Positions 35,954 through 44,853 of a stretch of DNA of 64,000 nt are shown piece after piece. A program made the position numbers and the translations under genes. Below the pieces are notes generated by a model. The model had not been told where the DNA came from, did not search any database, and saw only the letters and a program-made list of their open reading frames with translations. How positions within the stretch are numbered: position 1 is the stretch's first letter; each line of letters opens with the position of its first letter. Origin of the DNA: Gammaproteobacteria bacterium (GTDB lineage: Bacteria > Pseudomonadota > Gammaproteobacteria > SZUA-152). The stretch lies in assembly GCA_021647705.1 (NCBI GenBank), contig JAKIUF010000021.1:1-64000 (forward strand), in the 5' to 3' direction.

Positions 35954-36682
35954 TCAATCCTTGAATTGCCGGACCCACATTGCTGTTGCTCCGGCCACGG
36001 CGGCGGGCATCACCAGAAAATTAACGATTGGAATCATTGTTGCTATCGTCACCGCACCCCCAAAACCCAGTGATAATAAACGCTTGTTGCCCAGCCGCTG
36101 TTTTTGCTCGTCTGAACGCAGACCGTGATTGCCCATGGGATAATCAGCATATTCCACGGCGAGCATCCACGCGCTGAAAGCCAGCCAGGTAAACGGGGCA
36201 ATGAGATTGATCCCCGGAATTAAAAACAGCAACAAAAACGGCACTGACCACATCAGCAGATACAGCAGCTTGCGCAGCTCATCGATAATGGTCGGTATGA
36301 TTTCGCGCAGCATTTTTTGCCAGCCACCCGCGCTGTCCAAGGGTTCTCCGGAGAGATGAAGTTCCACCGCCTCGGCCAGCAGGCCATTAAACGGTGCAGC
36401 AACAATGTTGGCCAGCAGGGAAAATGTGAAAAACAGAATCAGCAATGCCGATACCGCAAATACTGCCCACAATAACCATTCCGCCCATTGCAACCAGCCT
36501 GGTAATTCCGGCATCAGCCAGTTCATAAAAACCTCAAACTGACTCGCACCCAACCACATCAGCCCGCCAAACAGGATGATATTGATCAGCAGTGGCATCA
36601 TCACATAGCGTCGCAGACCGGGTTGGACAATCAGTCGAACGCCCTGAAAAAAATACAGGATGCCGGAAAAAGGGTTGCTCAT
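35954..36682 (-). CDS. cysZ: CysZ-like sulfate transporter / EI24 domain membrane protein
   Basis: 242 residues with four or more membrane segments: LLINIILFGGLMWLGA, LLWAVFAVSALLILFFTF, LLYLLMWSVPFLLLFLIPGI and TIATMIPIVNFLVMPAAVAG. The pattern NPFSGILYFFQGVRLIVQPG at the start and AWMLAVEYADYPMGNHGLR in the C-terminal part identify CysZ. CysZ takes up sulfate in the inner membrane for cysteine synthesis. Its start overlaps the stop of the upstream kinase gene by 4 bp (ATGA), so they form one operon. Confidence 0.93.
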   Translation of the reverse strand: MSNPFSGILYFFQGVRLIVQPGLRRYVMMPLLINIILFGGLMWLGASQFEVFMNWLMPELPGWLQWAEWLLWAVFAVSALLILFFTFSLLANIVAAPFNGLLAEAVELHLSGEPLDSAGGWQKMLREIIPTIIDELRKLLYLLMWSVPFLLLFLIPGINLIAPFTWLAFSAWMLAVEYADYPMGNHGLRSDEQKQRLGNKRLLSLGFGGAVTIATMIPIVNFLVMPAAVAGATAMWVRQFKD

Positions 36683-38007
36683 AGGGGTATCTTCTTTTCG
36701 TTGGTTTTTATGGCTGCTAGCAGTGCAACGCCAAAAGCGGCTTCGGTGTGCTGTGCAGACAGTATTTCAGTATTGAGTAAATTTTTTCGCAGGGTTGTCC
36801 ATGCTGCATTTTGTGCGCCGCCGCCAGTGGTACGCACCGAAAGCGGGTAGGGTGCGCCAAGTTCGGTGAGCAGGCGGTAGGCCTTTGCCTCAATGTGCGC
36901 AATGCCTTCCAGCATACCCTGAAAGAATACCACGTCATCAATGGGACGTGGTTCAAGTCGGGCGGCAAATTGTGGATCATTAACAGGAAAACGCTCGCCA
37001 CGCGCAGGCAATGGATAATAATCCAGCCCGGTGGGTATGTCGGGCTGTAACTGTGGCGTCATTTCCGTGAGTTGTTCTGCGGTAAAATAGTGCTTCAGGA
37101 CACTGCCGCCGCTATTGGAAGCCCCCCCCACCAGCCAGCGCAGTTGGCCGTTGCTGATCAGCGGCTGACTGTAAACACCGTATTCCGGTGCAAACACGGG
37201 ATGCTCACTGATGACCTTGACCACCAGTGTAGAACCCAGTGCAGTGACGGCTTCGCCGATGTTGCTTGCCCCCGTCGCCAAAAAGGAAGCGGTACTGTCG
37301 GTAGTGCCCGCCACGATACGGGTGCTTTCAGGCAGGGTGAATTGTCTGGCGATTGTTTTTGAAAGGGTGCCGATCACCGTGCCAGGGGCAACAACGCTGG
37401 GTAACAAACCGACGGGCAATTTGAGTGCGTTTAGCCAATCCGGCCAGATTTTTTGTTGAGCATCAAACCCCAGCTTGAGTGCATTGTTGTAATCACTGAT
37501 GACGGCTTTTGTGGGGAAATATCCGCTGAGCGTGGCAGCGATCCAGTCGGCTTGATGACAGGCGTGTTGTGCTTTGGCCGTCATTCCGTTTTCCGTGAGC
37601 CACAATAGTTTGGCTAGCGCACTGCTGGCACCCTGTGCCGCCGTGTTGACGGGTGCGATGCGGGTTATGGTCGCAGCCTGGGGAGTGGCGCGAGCATCGT
37701 TGTACATCAGCGCTGGCCCGAGTGGCGTGCCGTTTCCGTCGGTGAGCAGCAGAGTGGCCGAAGTACCGTCTACAGCGATGGCGACAACGTGTTGCGGATT
37801 GATCATTGCCGTTAGTTGGTTAAGGCAATCGCAGACGGCGGCCCACCACAGGGCAGGGTCTTGTTCGACATGGGTGCCGATGCGCTGCGGGGCGGGCAGG
37901 GTGGCGCTGGCCTCGCCGACAATATTGTATTGTTTGTTGATGGCGATGGCGCGGCAACCGGAGGTGCCGAGGTCGATGCCGATGTACAAGTGGTGGGGTG
38001 AGGGCAC
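36679..38007 (-). CDS. FGGY-family sugar kinase, D-ribulose kinase-like
   Basis: 442 residues. Actin-fold ATPase with two FGGY domains: LYIGIDLGTSGCRAIAINKQ, AIAVDGTSATLLLTDGNGTP, MYNDARA, AGTTDSTASFLATGA, ALGSTLVVKVISEHP and the C-terminal ATP motif VRTTGGGAQNAAWTTLRKNL. Short length and the DGTSAT pattern put it near the plant/cyanobacterial D-ribulose kinases (AtXK-1/SePSK), not with the longer xylulokinases. Ribulose kinase returns D-ribulose to the pentose-phosphate/Calvin pool, which fits the CbbY-like neighbour. The substrate is inference. First gene of the operon with cysZ. Confidence 0.82.
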   Translation of the reverse strand: MPSPHHLYIGIDLGTSGCRAIAINKQYNIVGEASATLPAPQRIGTHVEQDPALWWAAVCDCLNQLTAMINPQHVVAIAVDGTSATLLLTDGNGTPLGPALMYNDARATPQAATITRIAPVNTAAQGASSALAKLLWLTENGMTAKAQHACHQADWIAATLSGYFPTKAVISDYNNALKLGFDAQQKIWPDWLNALKLPVGLLPSVVAPGTVIGTLSKTIARQFTLPESTRIVAGTTDSTASFLATGASNIGEAVTALGSTLVVKVISEHPVFAPEYGVYSQPLISNGQLRWLVGGASNSGGSVLKHYFTAEQLTEMTPQLQPDIPTGLDYYPLPARGERFPVNDPQFAARLEPRPIDDVVFFQGMLEGIAHIEAKAYRLLTELGAPYPLSVRTTGGGAQNAAWTTLRKNLLNTEILSAQHTEAAFGVALLAAIKTNEKKIPL

Positions 38008-38013
38008 GAGTGG

Positions 38014-38375
38014 TTACCCTCTCACTCTAACCCTCTCACCTTTGGGGAGAGGGTTAGGGGTCTCATTCAAAGCACGGAAAATAACATCCAGCACATCTTC
38101 GGTTTGGGTCAGGATCTCGTTATTCCAAAACCGTAACACCCGAAACCCCCGCGCTTCCAAAAAAACGGTACGTTTTTCATCATATGTTTGCTGCTTAATG
38201 TGTTGCCCACCATCAATCTCAATCACCAGTTTTTTCTCCAGACAGACAAAATCCACAATGTAAGGTGGAATGGGATGCTGTCGCCGTACAAACCTGTCGA
38301 TTGCGCAGCTGCTGCCAAAGCTGGTGTTCGGGCATCCGTGGCCAACTGGCGCAGGTTTTTGGCAAAGTTTTTCAT
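38014..38375 (-). pseudogene. DUF559 (endonuclease-fold) gene broken by frameshifts
   Basis: Three frames together give a DUF559 protein: the start ATG at 38375 reads KNFAKNLRQLATDA, then an extra base shifts to EHQLWQQLRNRQVC, then a gap of about 11 bases (the GYKF-like residues are missing) shifts to RRQHPIPPYIVDFVC and EKKLVIEIDGGQHIKQQTYD, continuing to RGFRVLRFWNNEIL. The final frame alone (38256 to 38014) keeps the catalytic core but lacks the first third. DUF559 proteins resemble Vsr-type nucleases, with no proven role. Its 3' end merges into a CCCTCTC-type repeat. Confidence 0.8.
38018..38060. repeat. CCCTCTC/GAGAGGG imperfect inverted repeat
   Basis: ACCCTCTCACTCTAACCCTC followed by CACCTTTGGGGAGAGGGTTA can fold into a short hairpin. 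It resembles the unit upstream of dapB (30236-30276) and encodes the last residues of the broken DUF559 gene, so it probably inserted there. Confidence 0.45.
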
Positions 38376-38413
38376 TTCATTTAGCTGCAAGCTTAATTAA
38401 TCTGAAAGAATTG

Positions 38414-38488
38414 TATATATATTTTCAATTATTTCAATTCAGTACAAGGGGTTTCTGAAATGTATTCGAGATGAAGTGCAGCAGTATC
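38414..38488 (-). pseudogene. decayed fragment of a second queF copy
   Basis: On the minus strand 38470-38414 reads LEYISETPCTELK*LKIYI, which aligns with [19 protein letters not shown] of the intact QueF at 40097-40486; the codons just upstream (DTAALH) also fit DFATFN. The DNA is clearly related too (shared TGTATTCGAG and ATTTCAATTC). It has an internal stop and no ends. It lies on the far side of the metallopeptidase/lipoprotein pair, so the cassette is flanked by queF sequence on both sides. The remainder of the 38376-38723 gap shows nothing I can name. Confidence 0.7.
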
Positions 38489-38723
38489 CATTATTCTGTA
38501 GCAGAGTGATATTGTCAGGTTTCAGCTGGTCTGTCAGTATGCAGAACGCTGGCAGCGGATGTTTTCAGGTGAGGTGCATTTTTTAGCATAGCGGGGTTGT
38601 TATCCTTATATTCATAGGTGCTGAAAAAATATAACAGGAACGTTGAACCGGGCAATATTACCATTGTGACGGGGTGGTTTTAAGGCTGTAATTGCTCTGG
38701 ATAAATAGCAGGAGAGATATAGC

Positions 38724-39353
38724 ATGAAGATAAGAAATGATGCTGATGCAATAATGCTGAGAGATCAATTGTTGAGTATTTATCAGGCAAAGACATTCAG
38801 TGTAAAAATCAAAACAGGCACAAATTTTAATTATCGCGTAATAGGAACCAATAATTTTTCTTTAGCCATTGCTTTGCAAATCAAAGCGATAATGGGAAGC
38901 TCCGATCACGGAAAAACTTTATTGCAAGAGCTCGCCAGGCTACCTGAAAAAATTGACTTTATCGAATATGAGACGAGTCATGCGGCTGCTCATGATGGCT
39001 TTATTGTTGTTCTGCACAATGCAACTACGCCTCAGGGCAAAGGATTGGGGCGATTTGAGAGTAAATCAGGAAAACCACTCAGAGGTAGCTTTCTCCCGGA
39101 AATGGCATTAGCTCACGAGCTGTTTCATGCAGGACAATTGCAGCAAGCGAAGTTTTTTGAGCCTTACTGCAATTTTCTCTGCACTTGGACAGGAGGCCCC
39201 TGGAAATTACCGAAAGAACCTGCGGCTATCAGGTATACAAACCAAATCAGGATGGATAAAAATTTAGGATATGTAAGGACTTATCATGCAGCTTATGGTG
39301 GCCGCAAAATAGATACTTATGAAGAAACAAGTGCACGGCATAGCAGCAAATGA
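38724..39353 (+). CDS. zinc metallopeptidase, NleD/M91 effector-like
   Basis: 209 residues, no signal peptide. The zinc motif HELFH (His131, Glu132, His135) lies in LPEMALAHELFHAGQLQQAK, and a conserved-looking tail (YEETSARH) may supply the third ligand or the fold end. The set-up (short protein, central HExxH preceded by a hydrophobic helix, Gly-rich strand GLGRFESKSGKPLRGS before it) is that of the M91 family, which includes the type III effector NleD, a protease of host kinases. Here it is followed by a lipoprotein gene that overlaps it by 4 bp, as toxin/immunity pairs often are. AGGAGAG precedes the ATG. Target and secretion route are unknown. Confidence 0.68.
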   Translation: MKIRNDADAIMLRDQLLSIYQAKTFSVKIKTGTNFNYRVIGTNNFSLAIALQIKAIMGSSDHGKTLLQELARLPEKIDFIEYETSHAAAHDGFIVVLHNATTPQGKGLGRFESKSGKPLRGSFLPEMALAHELFHAGQLQQAKFFEPYCNFLCTWTGGPWKLPKEPAAIRYTNQIRMDKNLGYVRTYHAAYGGRKIDTYEETSARHSSK

Positions 39354-40051
39354 CGTTATTTAAAAGTTTTTTTAGCAGCATAGTGTTTTTTATGCTAACA
39401 GCTTGTGTGGCATCGAATGACCAACTGAAGCAGATAATGGCCGATTGCCCAACCAGCTATAAATTGAGTGATGCCGGGAAAGTCAGCGATTATTATGCTG
39501 GTTTTGTAAATGATGCAAGCCAGTATATTGCTTTTAAAACATTTTCCAACGGTGGTTACAAACTGGTTTCATTGATCAACAATGATAATCGCTATGTTTT
39601 ATCAGTCAGCTTGCCTCCAATACCCAATGGAACAATTTCAAAAGAAATTGACCCGGAACTCGGTCGAAGGGTTTTTGAAGGCATCAAAAAAATAAAAATA
39701 CTGGATTATTTTGATGGCGGCGTATCCGCTCATACTCAATGTGTCATTGTCGGAATGAAGACCTCAAATATTGAGTCAGTCAGCAGTTTATATAATCCAC
39801 CCCTGTTTATTCATAAATATGGCGATAGCCAAAACAGTGGCTTGCAGTTGTACTCGGTTTTAGCTTCGTTTGCGGACACACAACTACCCAACCACGAGGA
39901 TAAAATCATTTCCTCATACAACAACAAATCAACACCGGTGAAAATATCTGGAAGGACTTTTTATGCTGATACCCATATAGAGGCAACAGAAAATGAAAGC
40001 AGTGAGTTTCTTCGAAAATTGAGGCAGGCACCATTTTTTGAAATTGAGTAA
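39350..40051 (+). CDS. lipoprotein, candidate immunity partner of the M91-like peptidase
   Basis: 233 residues with a lipoprotein signal (FFSSIVFFMLTAC, lipobox LTAC, Cys19). The mature part is beta-rich with no family I recognise: YYAGFVNDASQYIAFKTFSN, SVSLPPIPNGTISKEIDPEL, VSAHTQCVIVGMKTSNIESV. The ATG is within the stop region of the peptidase gene (ATGA), so translation is coupled. An envelope-anchored partner implies that the peptidase is either met or inhibited in the periplasm. Immunity is inference; it could also be a delivery factor. Confidence 0.62.
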   Translation: MTLFKSFFSSIVFFMLTACVASNDQLKQIMADCPTSYKLSDAGKVSDYYAGFVNDASQYIAFKTFSNGGYKLVSLINNDNRYVLSVSLPPIPNGTISKEIDPELGRRVFEGIKKIKILDYFDGGVSAHTQCVIVGMKTSNIESVSSLYNPPLFIHKYGDSQNSGLQLYSVLASFADTQLPNHEDKIISSYNNKSTPVKISGRTFYADTHIEATENESSEFLRKLRQAPFFEIE

Positions 40052-40096
40052 AAAATCACCGGTGTTTGGTAGCTGTAAGTCGCTGATGAAACATCA

Positions 40097-40486
40097 CTAC
40101 GGCAACTCAACCCGCTCCGGTGCTAGCCAGCCATCAGCACGATGCTCAACAATGACGGAGGTGTAAATACCCCCACGCACATTGAATTCACCCGTCAGGC
40201 GCATGAAGCGTGGCGTACAGGCGGCGACCATATCATTCAATATCTGGTTGGTAACAGCCTCGTGAAAAGCACCCTCATTGCGGAAGGACCACATATACAT
40301 TTTTAATGATTTCAATTCGATACAGGATTTATCTGCGATGTATTCGAGGTTAAAGGTGGCAAAATCCGGCTGTCCGGTTTTGGGGCACAAACAGGTGAAT
40401 TCCGGGATGTCGATACGGATGGTGTAGTCGCGTTCCGGGTTGGGATTGTCGAAGGTTTCAAGTGTTTTGCTGGGTTGACTGGACAT
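40097..40486 (-). CDS. queF: NADPH-dependent 7-cyano-7-deazaguanine reductase
   Basis: 129 residues from the ATG at 40486; the frame is open upstream to 40615 but that part is unrelated. Short (YkvM-type) Que[18 protein letters not shown] with the nucleophilic Cys, [37 protein letters not shown] and [20 protein letters not shown]. The enzyme reduces preQ0 to preQ1 on the way to queuosine, a tRNA wobble base that GluQ (31217-32146) further modifies. Divergent from smc. A decayed partial copy lies at 38414-38488. Confidence 0.95.
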   Translation of the reverse strand: MSSQPSKTLETFDNPNPERDYTIRIDIPEFTCLCPKTGQPDFATFNLEYIADKSCIELKSLKMYMWSFRNEGAFHEAVTNQILNDMVAACTPRFMRLTGEFNVRGGIYTSVIVEHRADGWLAPERVELP

Positions 40487-40682
40487 GTTGTTGGCTCGTG
40501 GCTGATATTTTTGGTTAAAGCGGGAATCTAAACAGGCGCACAAGATACCTGAATTGGCGGTAATTCTCACGGTTTTTGCCGGTAGTTTTACGTATCCATA
40601 TTGTGCCGTGGGCAAGGCTCCGGTATCGTGCCATCCTGTCCATATTCCCCATGTCGTTACTCAAAGAAGAGCCCCCAACAAA

Positions 40683-43600
40683 ATGCGCCTTAGCAAGATC
40701 AAAATCGCCGGTTTTAAATCCTTTGTTGATCCCACCACCATTCCCATGCCGTCTAATCTGATTGGCGTGGTAGGCCCCAATGGCTGCGGTAAATCCAACG
40801 TGATTGACGCGGTGCGCTGGGTAATGGGTGAGTCTTCAGCCAAACACCTGCGTGGCGAATCTATGGCAGACGTGATTTTTAATGGCTCCACGGCGCGCAA
40901 GCCGGTGGGGCAGGCGACGGTGGAATTGTTGTTTGATAACAGTGACGGCACCATCAAGGGCGAATACGCTCAGTACAACGAGATTTCCATTCGGCGTACG
41001 GTGTCCCGTGACGGGCAGTCCCAGTATTTTCTCAATGGTACCCGCTGCCGCCGCCGCGATATTACTAATATTTTTCTCGGTACCGGCTTGGGGCCGCGCG
41101 GCTATTCCATCATCGAGCAGGGCATGATTTCACGCCTTATTGAGGCGAAACCTGAAGATTTACGGGTATTTCTGGAAGAGGCCGCTGGTATCTCCAAATA
41201 CAAGGAACGACGCAGAGAAACCGAGACGCGCATTCGTCATACACGGGAAAATATGGAGCGCCTGACTGATCTGCGTGACGAGCTGGGCAAGCAACTTGAT
41301 CGTCTGCAACGCCAATCAAAAACGGCAGAAAAATATAAAGAATTCAAAGAGGAAGAGCGACTTCTTAAAGGACAGTTGATTGCGTTGCGCTGGCGTGGAA
41401 TGGATGCCCAGGCCGGTGAGCGGGAAGCACAGATCCGTGAGCAGGAAATCAGCTACGAAGCCGCCGTGGCCCGACAGCGTGCCATTGAAGCCGAGATCGA
41501 AAAACTGCGTGATCAGCAGGTGGAATCCACCGAGGTATTCAATGAAGTGCAGGGGCGTTTTTACAGCGTAGGCGGAGACATTGCTCGTATCGAACAATCT
41601 ATTCAGCACGCCAGCGAACGCCGTGCTGAGCAGCAGCAGGAACTGGAAAATGCCGAACGAGGTTGGATTGAATCCGAAACTCATCTGGCTTCGGATCGTC
41701 GCAAAATTGATGAGCTGACAGAGGCACTGGAAATACTTCAGCCACAATTGGAAGAAACCGGTGCCCGCCAGGAAGCCTCGCAGACTGCATTGGCTGAAGC
41801 TGAACAGGCCATGCAGAATTGGCAGACTTCATGGGATGAGTTCACCCAGGGTTCTGCGGAACCGGCACGCAATGCTGAAGTGGAACGTACCCGTATTCAA
41901 AGTCTGGAACAGCAATTTATTCAGCACGAACAGCGCGTCAACCGCTTGCGGGAAGAGCAGCAGCGGCAATTACATGGCGACCTGGAGGGAGATATTGCCG
42001 AACGTTCGGCCAAAGTCGAAGAAAGCGGCCAACAGACCAGTGAATTGCAGGAACGTTTACAGAACCATCAGCAGGCCATTCAAGAAGTGCGTGAAACGAC
42101 GCACCAGCTAAATGGCACACTCGACGAACAGCGCAGTCAATTACAGTCCATGAAGGGCAGGTATGCCTCACTGGAAGCACTGCAACAAGCTGCGTTGGGC
42201 AAGAGCGACGGTGAAGTAGCGCAATGGTTGTCAGATAACAATCTCGATCAAGCACAACGGTTGGCGCAAGGACTGAAAGTGGATGCTGGCTGGGAGCATG
42301 CCGTGGAATGTGTGCTGGGCTTCCATCTGGAAGCGGTATGCGTCAATGGAATGGATACTGCCGCAGAGCAACTCTCCGCACTTGAGCAGGGCAGCATGGC
42401 ACTGTTCGATGTCGGGAACACCGCCAGTGAACACCTGTTTGCTGCTACAGGTGACTTAGCTCCGGCATTGAGTAGCCATGTCGAAGCACCCTGGTCGCTG
42501 GATGCGGTATTAGCGGGAGTTTATGCCGTGGACACGCTGGCGGATGCGCTGGCACTGCGCCCGCGTTTGGCCGCACACGAATCGGTAATGAGCAAGGACG
42601 GCCTGTGGATCGGCCCCAATTGGTTGCGAGTGGCACGAGGTGTTGATGAAAAAGCAGGTGTGTTGCAACGCGAGCAGGAACTGAAAGAACTGGCGCATGC
42701 CATAGCGTCACTGAGTGCTGACGTGGAGATTGCTGAAGCGCAACTGGGGGAAGGGCGCGAACAACTCAAAAACCTGGAAGCCGAACGCGAAACCGTACAA
42801 CGTGAATTGCATCAGGCCAGCCGGGCGCATGCCGAGATGCAGGCACAGCTCAGTGGCCGACAGGCGCGGCTGGAGCAAATGCGCAATCGCAGCAAAAATA
42901 TCGAACAGGAAATTGCCGAGCTGGAAGGGCACACGCAGCAAAATCAGGCGGACACCCAGTCTGCCCGTGAACGCCTGTCAATTTCATTGGCACAAATGGG
43001 GACTATTGAAGAACAGCGTACTGCCTTGTCAGAGCAACGTGACATCCTGCGTGCCCGACTGGATGAAACGCGCGGACTGGCCCGCAATGACCGTGATGTC
43101 GCCCATGAAAACACCCTGAAAAACCGCACCATGAGTACAGAGCTGAGCGCCACAAAACAAAGCCTGGAGCGCATGGAGCGCCAGCTCACCCAGGTGGGCG
43201 AACGTCGCGAAACTCTCAAAACAGCACTGGCTGAAAGTGAAGCGCCCATCGCTGGTATGAAAGAAGAGCTGGAACTGCTGCTGGAAGCACGCATGCAAGT
43301 AGAAGAAGAGCTGGCAACGGCACGGCGCAAAGTGGAAGAGCTGGAACATGGCTTGCGCAGTCAGGACCAACAGCGCCACCAGGTTGAGCAATCTGCACAG
43401 GAATTGCGTAGCGCACTGGAGCAAACCCGGATGGCTTGGCAGGAACTCAAGGTACGTCGGCAAACCCTGGTGGAGCAGCTCAGTGAAACTGATTACACAC
43501 TGGATACCCTGTTTGAATTCCTACCTGAAGAAGCCACTGAAAAAAGTTGGGCAGAACAGGTAGAAAGTATGGCTACGCGCATTCAGCGCCTGGGCCCCAT

Positions 43601-44204
43601 CAACCTCGCGGCTATTGAGGAATTCCAGACCGAATCCGAACGCAAAGACTATCTGGATGCGCAACACAACGATCTCGACGAAGCGCTGGAAACGCTGGAA
43701 AATGCCATTCGCAAGATTGACCGTGAAACCCGCACACGTTTTAAGGAAACTTACGAAAAGGTCAACTCCGGCTTCAAGGAGTTATTTCCGCGTCTGTTTG
43801 GGGGAGGGCATGCCTATCTGGAACTGACCGGTGATGACCTGCTGGATACCGGTGTGACGGTAATGGCCCGCCCACCGGGTAAGCGCAACAGCACCATTCA
43901 TCTATTGTCCGGTGGTGAAAAGGCGCTGACCGCCGTGGCCATGGTGTTTGCCATCTTTCAGTTGAACCCGGCACCGTTCTGCATGCTCGACGAAGTGGAT
44001 GCACCGCTGGATGACGCCAATGTGGGTCGTTTCTGTGAAATGGTTAAAGAGATGTCTGAAAAAGTGCAGTTTGTGGTCATCACTCATAATAAAATCACCA
44101 TGGAAATGGCCAGCCAGCTCAATGGTGTCACCATGCATGAACCCGGTGTGTCTCGCATGGTGTCTGTAGATGTGGATGAAGCCACAATGCTGGTGGCCAG
44201 TTAA
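40683..44204 (+). CDS. smc: chromosome partition protein SMC
   Basis: 1173 residues from ATG 40683, normal for gammaproteobacterial SMC; the frame upstream is not conserved. Head: MRLSKIKIAGFKSFVDPTTI, Walker A VVGPNGCGKSNVIDAVRWVM; long coiled coil with hinge around residues 500-660 (GWEHAVECVLGFHLEAVC); C-terminal signature LLSGGEKALTAVAMVFAIF and Walker B PAPFCMLDEVDAPLDDANVG. SMC organises and separates chromosomes. Usually zipA (and ligA) follow directly; here zipA begins about 1.8 kb downstream. Confidence 0.98.
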   Translation: MRLSKIKIAGFKSFVDPTTIPMPSNLIGVVGPNGCGKSNVIDAVRWVMGESSAKHLRGESMADVIFNGSTARKPVGQATVELLFDNSDGTIKGEYAQYNEISIRRTVSRDGQSQYFLNGTRCRRRDITNIFLGTGLGPRGYSIIEQGMISRLIEAKPEDLRVFLEEAAGISKYKERRRETETRIRHTRENMERLTDLRDELGKQLDRLQRQSKTAEKYKEFKEEERLLKGQLIALRWRGMDAQAGEREAQIREQEISYEAAVARQRAIEAEIEKLRDQQVESTEVFNEVQGRFYSVGGDIARIEQSIQHASERRAEQQQELENAERGWIESETHLASDRRKIDELTEALEILQPQLEETGARQEASQTALAEAEQAMQNWQTSWDEFTQGSAEPARNAEVERTRIQSLEQQFIQHEQRVNRLREEQQRQLHGDLEGDIAERSAKVEESGQQTSELQERLQNHQQAIQEVRETTHQLNGTLDEQRSQLQSMKGRYASLEALQQAALGKSDGEVAQWLSDNNLDQAQRLAQGLKVDAGWEHAVECVLGFHLEAVCVNGMDTAAEQLSALEQGSMALFDVGNTASEHLFAATGDLAPALSSHVEAPWSLDAVLAGVYAVDTLADALALRPRLAAHESVMSKDGLWIGPNWLRVARGVDEKAGVLQREQELKELAHAIASLSADVEIAEAQLGEGREQLKNLEAERETVQRELHQASRAHAEMQAQLSGRQARLEQMRNRSKNIEQEIAELEGHTQQNQADTQSARERLSISLAQMGTIEEQRTALSEQRDILRARLDETRGLARNDRDVAHENTLKNRTMSTELSATKQSLERMERQLTQVGERRETLKTALAESEAPIAGMKEELELLLEARMQVEEELATARRKVEELEHGLRSQDQQRHQVEQSAQELRSALEQTRMAWQELKVRRQTLVEQLSETDYTLDTLFEFLPEEATEKSWAEQVESMATRIQRLGPINLAAIEEFQTESERKDYLDAQHNDLDEALETLENAIRKIDRETRTRFKETYEKVNSGFKELFPRLFGGGHAYLELTGDDLLDTGVTVMARPPGKRNSTIHLLSGGEKALTAVAMVFAIFQLNPAPFCMLDEVDAPLDDANVGRFCEMVKEMSEKVQFVVITHNKITMEMASQLNGVTMHEPGVSRMVSVDVDEATMLVAS

Positions 44205-44853
44205 AACCCGTTAGCGCTTTAATTGTTTATTGGAAACAGCATCTTCTGGCATGTTTTTAGCCAGCATCCAGGCGCTTAAGCCTCTTTGTAGCGTTTGATT
44301 CACATCAAAATGTGAATCTACCCATTATTCTCTCATCCTTTGCGCTCTCTGCGTCTTCGCGCCTTTGCGTTGGATTTTCATTACCCCAACTCTGTTGCAT
44401 ACGCCGAAAACAGCGCCAGTTAGCTCTTAATTTACATTAAAAGACATAAACCTAACGCATCAGTTGAGCCTACTGCTAGCATCTAAGGCACTCCATCTAA
44501 ATGACTTTTTCGAACATGTTGAACTCACCGTATGGGGGATACGCTTTCATTCAACATAACCGAAAAAGTCATTAACCTTGAGCACCTTAGCCGCCCTCGC
44601 AACGACTCAACGGATTAATTCAGGATAAATTGAAATTAGTGGTTTCATTTTTGCGGAAGTGTCATTTTTACAACAAAGTCTCTTATCCCCGTCAGGTTTT
44701 ATTATTACGCTTTTCCCGAGCAAACTTGCCGCCACCCCTACTGTTTACGCTGAAAAAATAATTAATTTTTTTTCATAAAAAACTTGTATCTGCTCATGAA
44801 AGCTGCCTAAATACGGACATAAAAACAACATATCAATAACCGAGGAGAAGAAT
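44205..44853. other. repeat-rich spacer between smc and the porin gene
   Basis: About 650 bp without a gene. It contains a TTCTGGCATGTTTTTAGCCA-type repeat at 44247 onward, a cgcagag-type array in inverted orientation at 44328-44372, the long imperfect hairpin at 44484-44589, and AT-rich DNA before the porin start. The porin promoter should lie in the last 150 bp (around TTTTACAACAAAGTCTC to TTTTTTTTCATAA), but no hexamer pair is convincing. Confidence 0.55.
44484..44589. repeat. long imperfect inverted repeat (about 106 bp)
   Basis: Four pairs of arms nest: TAAGGCACTC (44484) with GAGCACCTTA (44580-44589), AATGACTTTTTCG with CGAAAAAGTCATT (44562-44574 region), and ATGTTGAA with TTCAACAT, around a loop of about 25 bases (CTCACCGTATGGGGGATACG...). 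Outer flanks TTGAG and CTCAA continue the symmetry weakly. It could be a small MITE, a transcribed hairpin or an RNA gene. The pattern has no T-run. Confidence 0.6.

Noticed and set aside
44440-44620. Possible integron attC site (CCTAACG...GAGCC upstream of the long hairpin)
   Set aside because: The left side has an RYYYAAC-like box, but no matching GTTRRRY box at the right distance and no integrase or cassette gene nearby.
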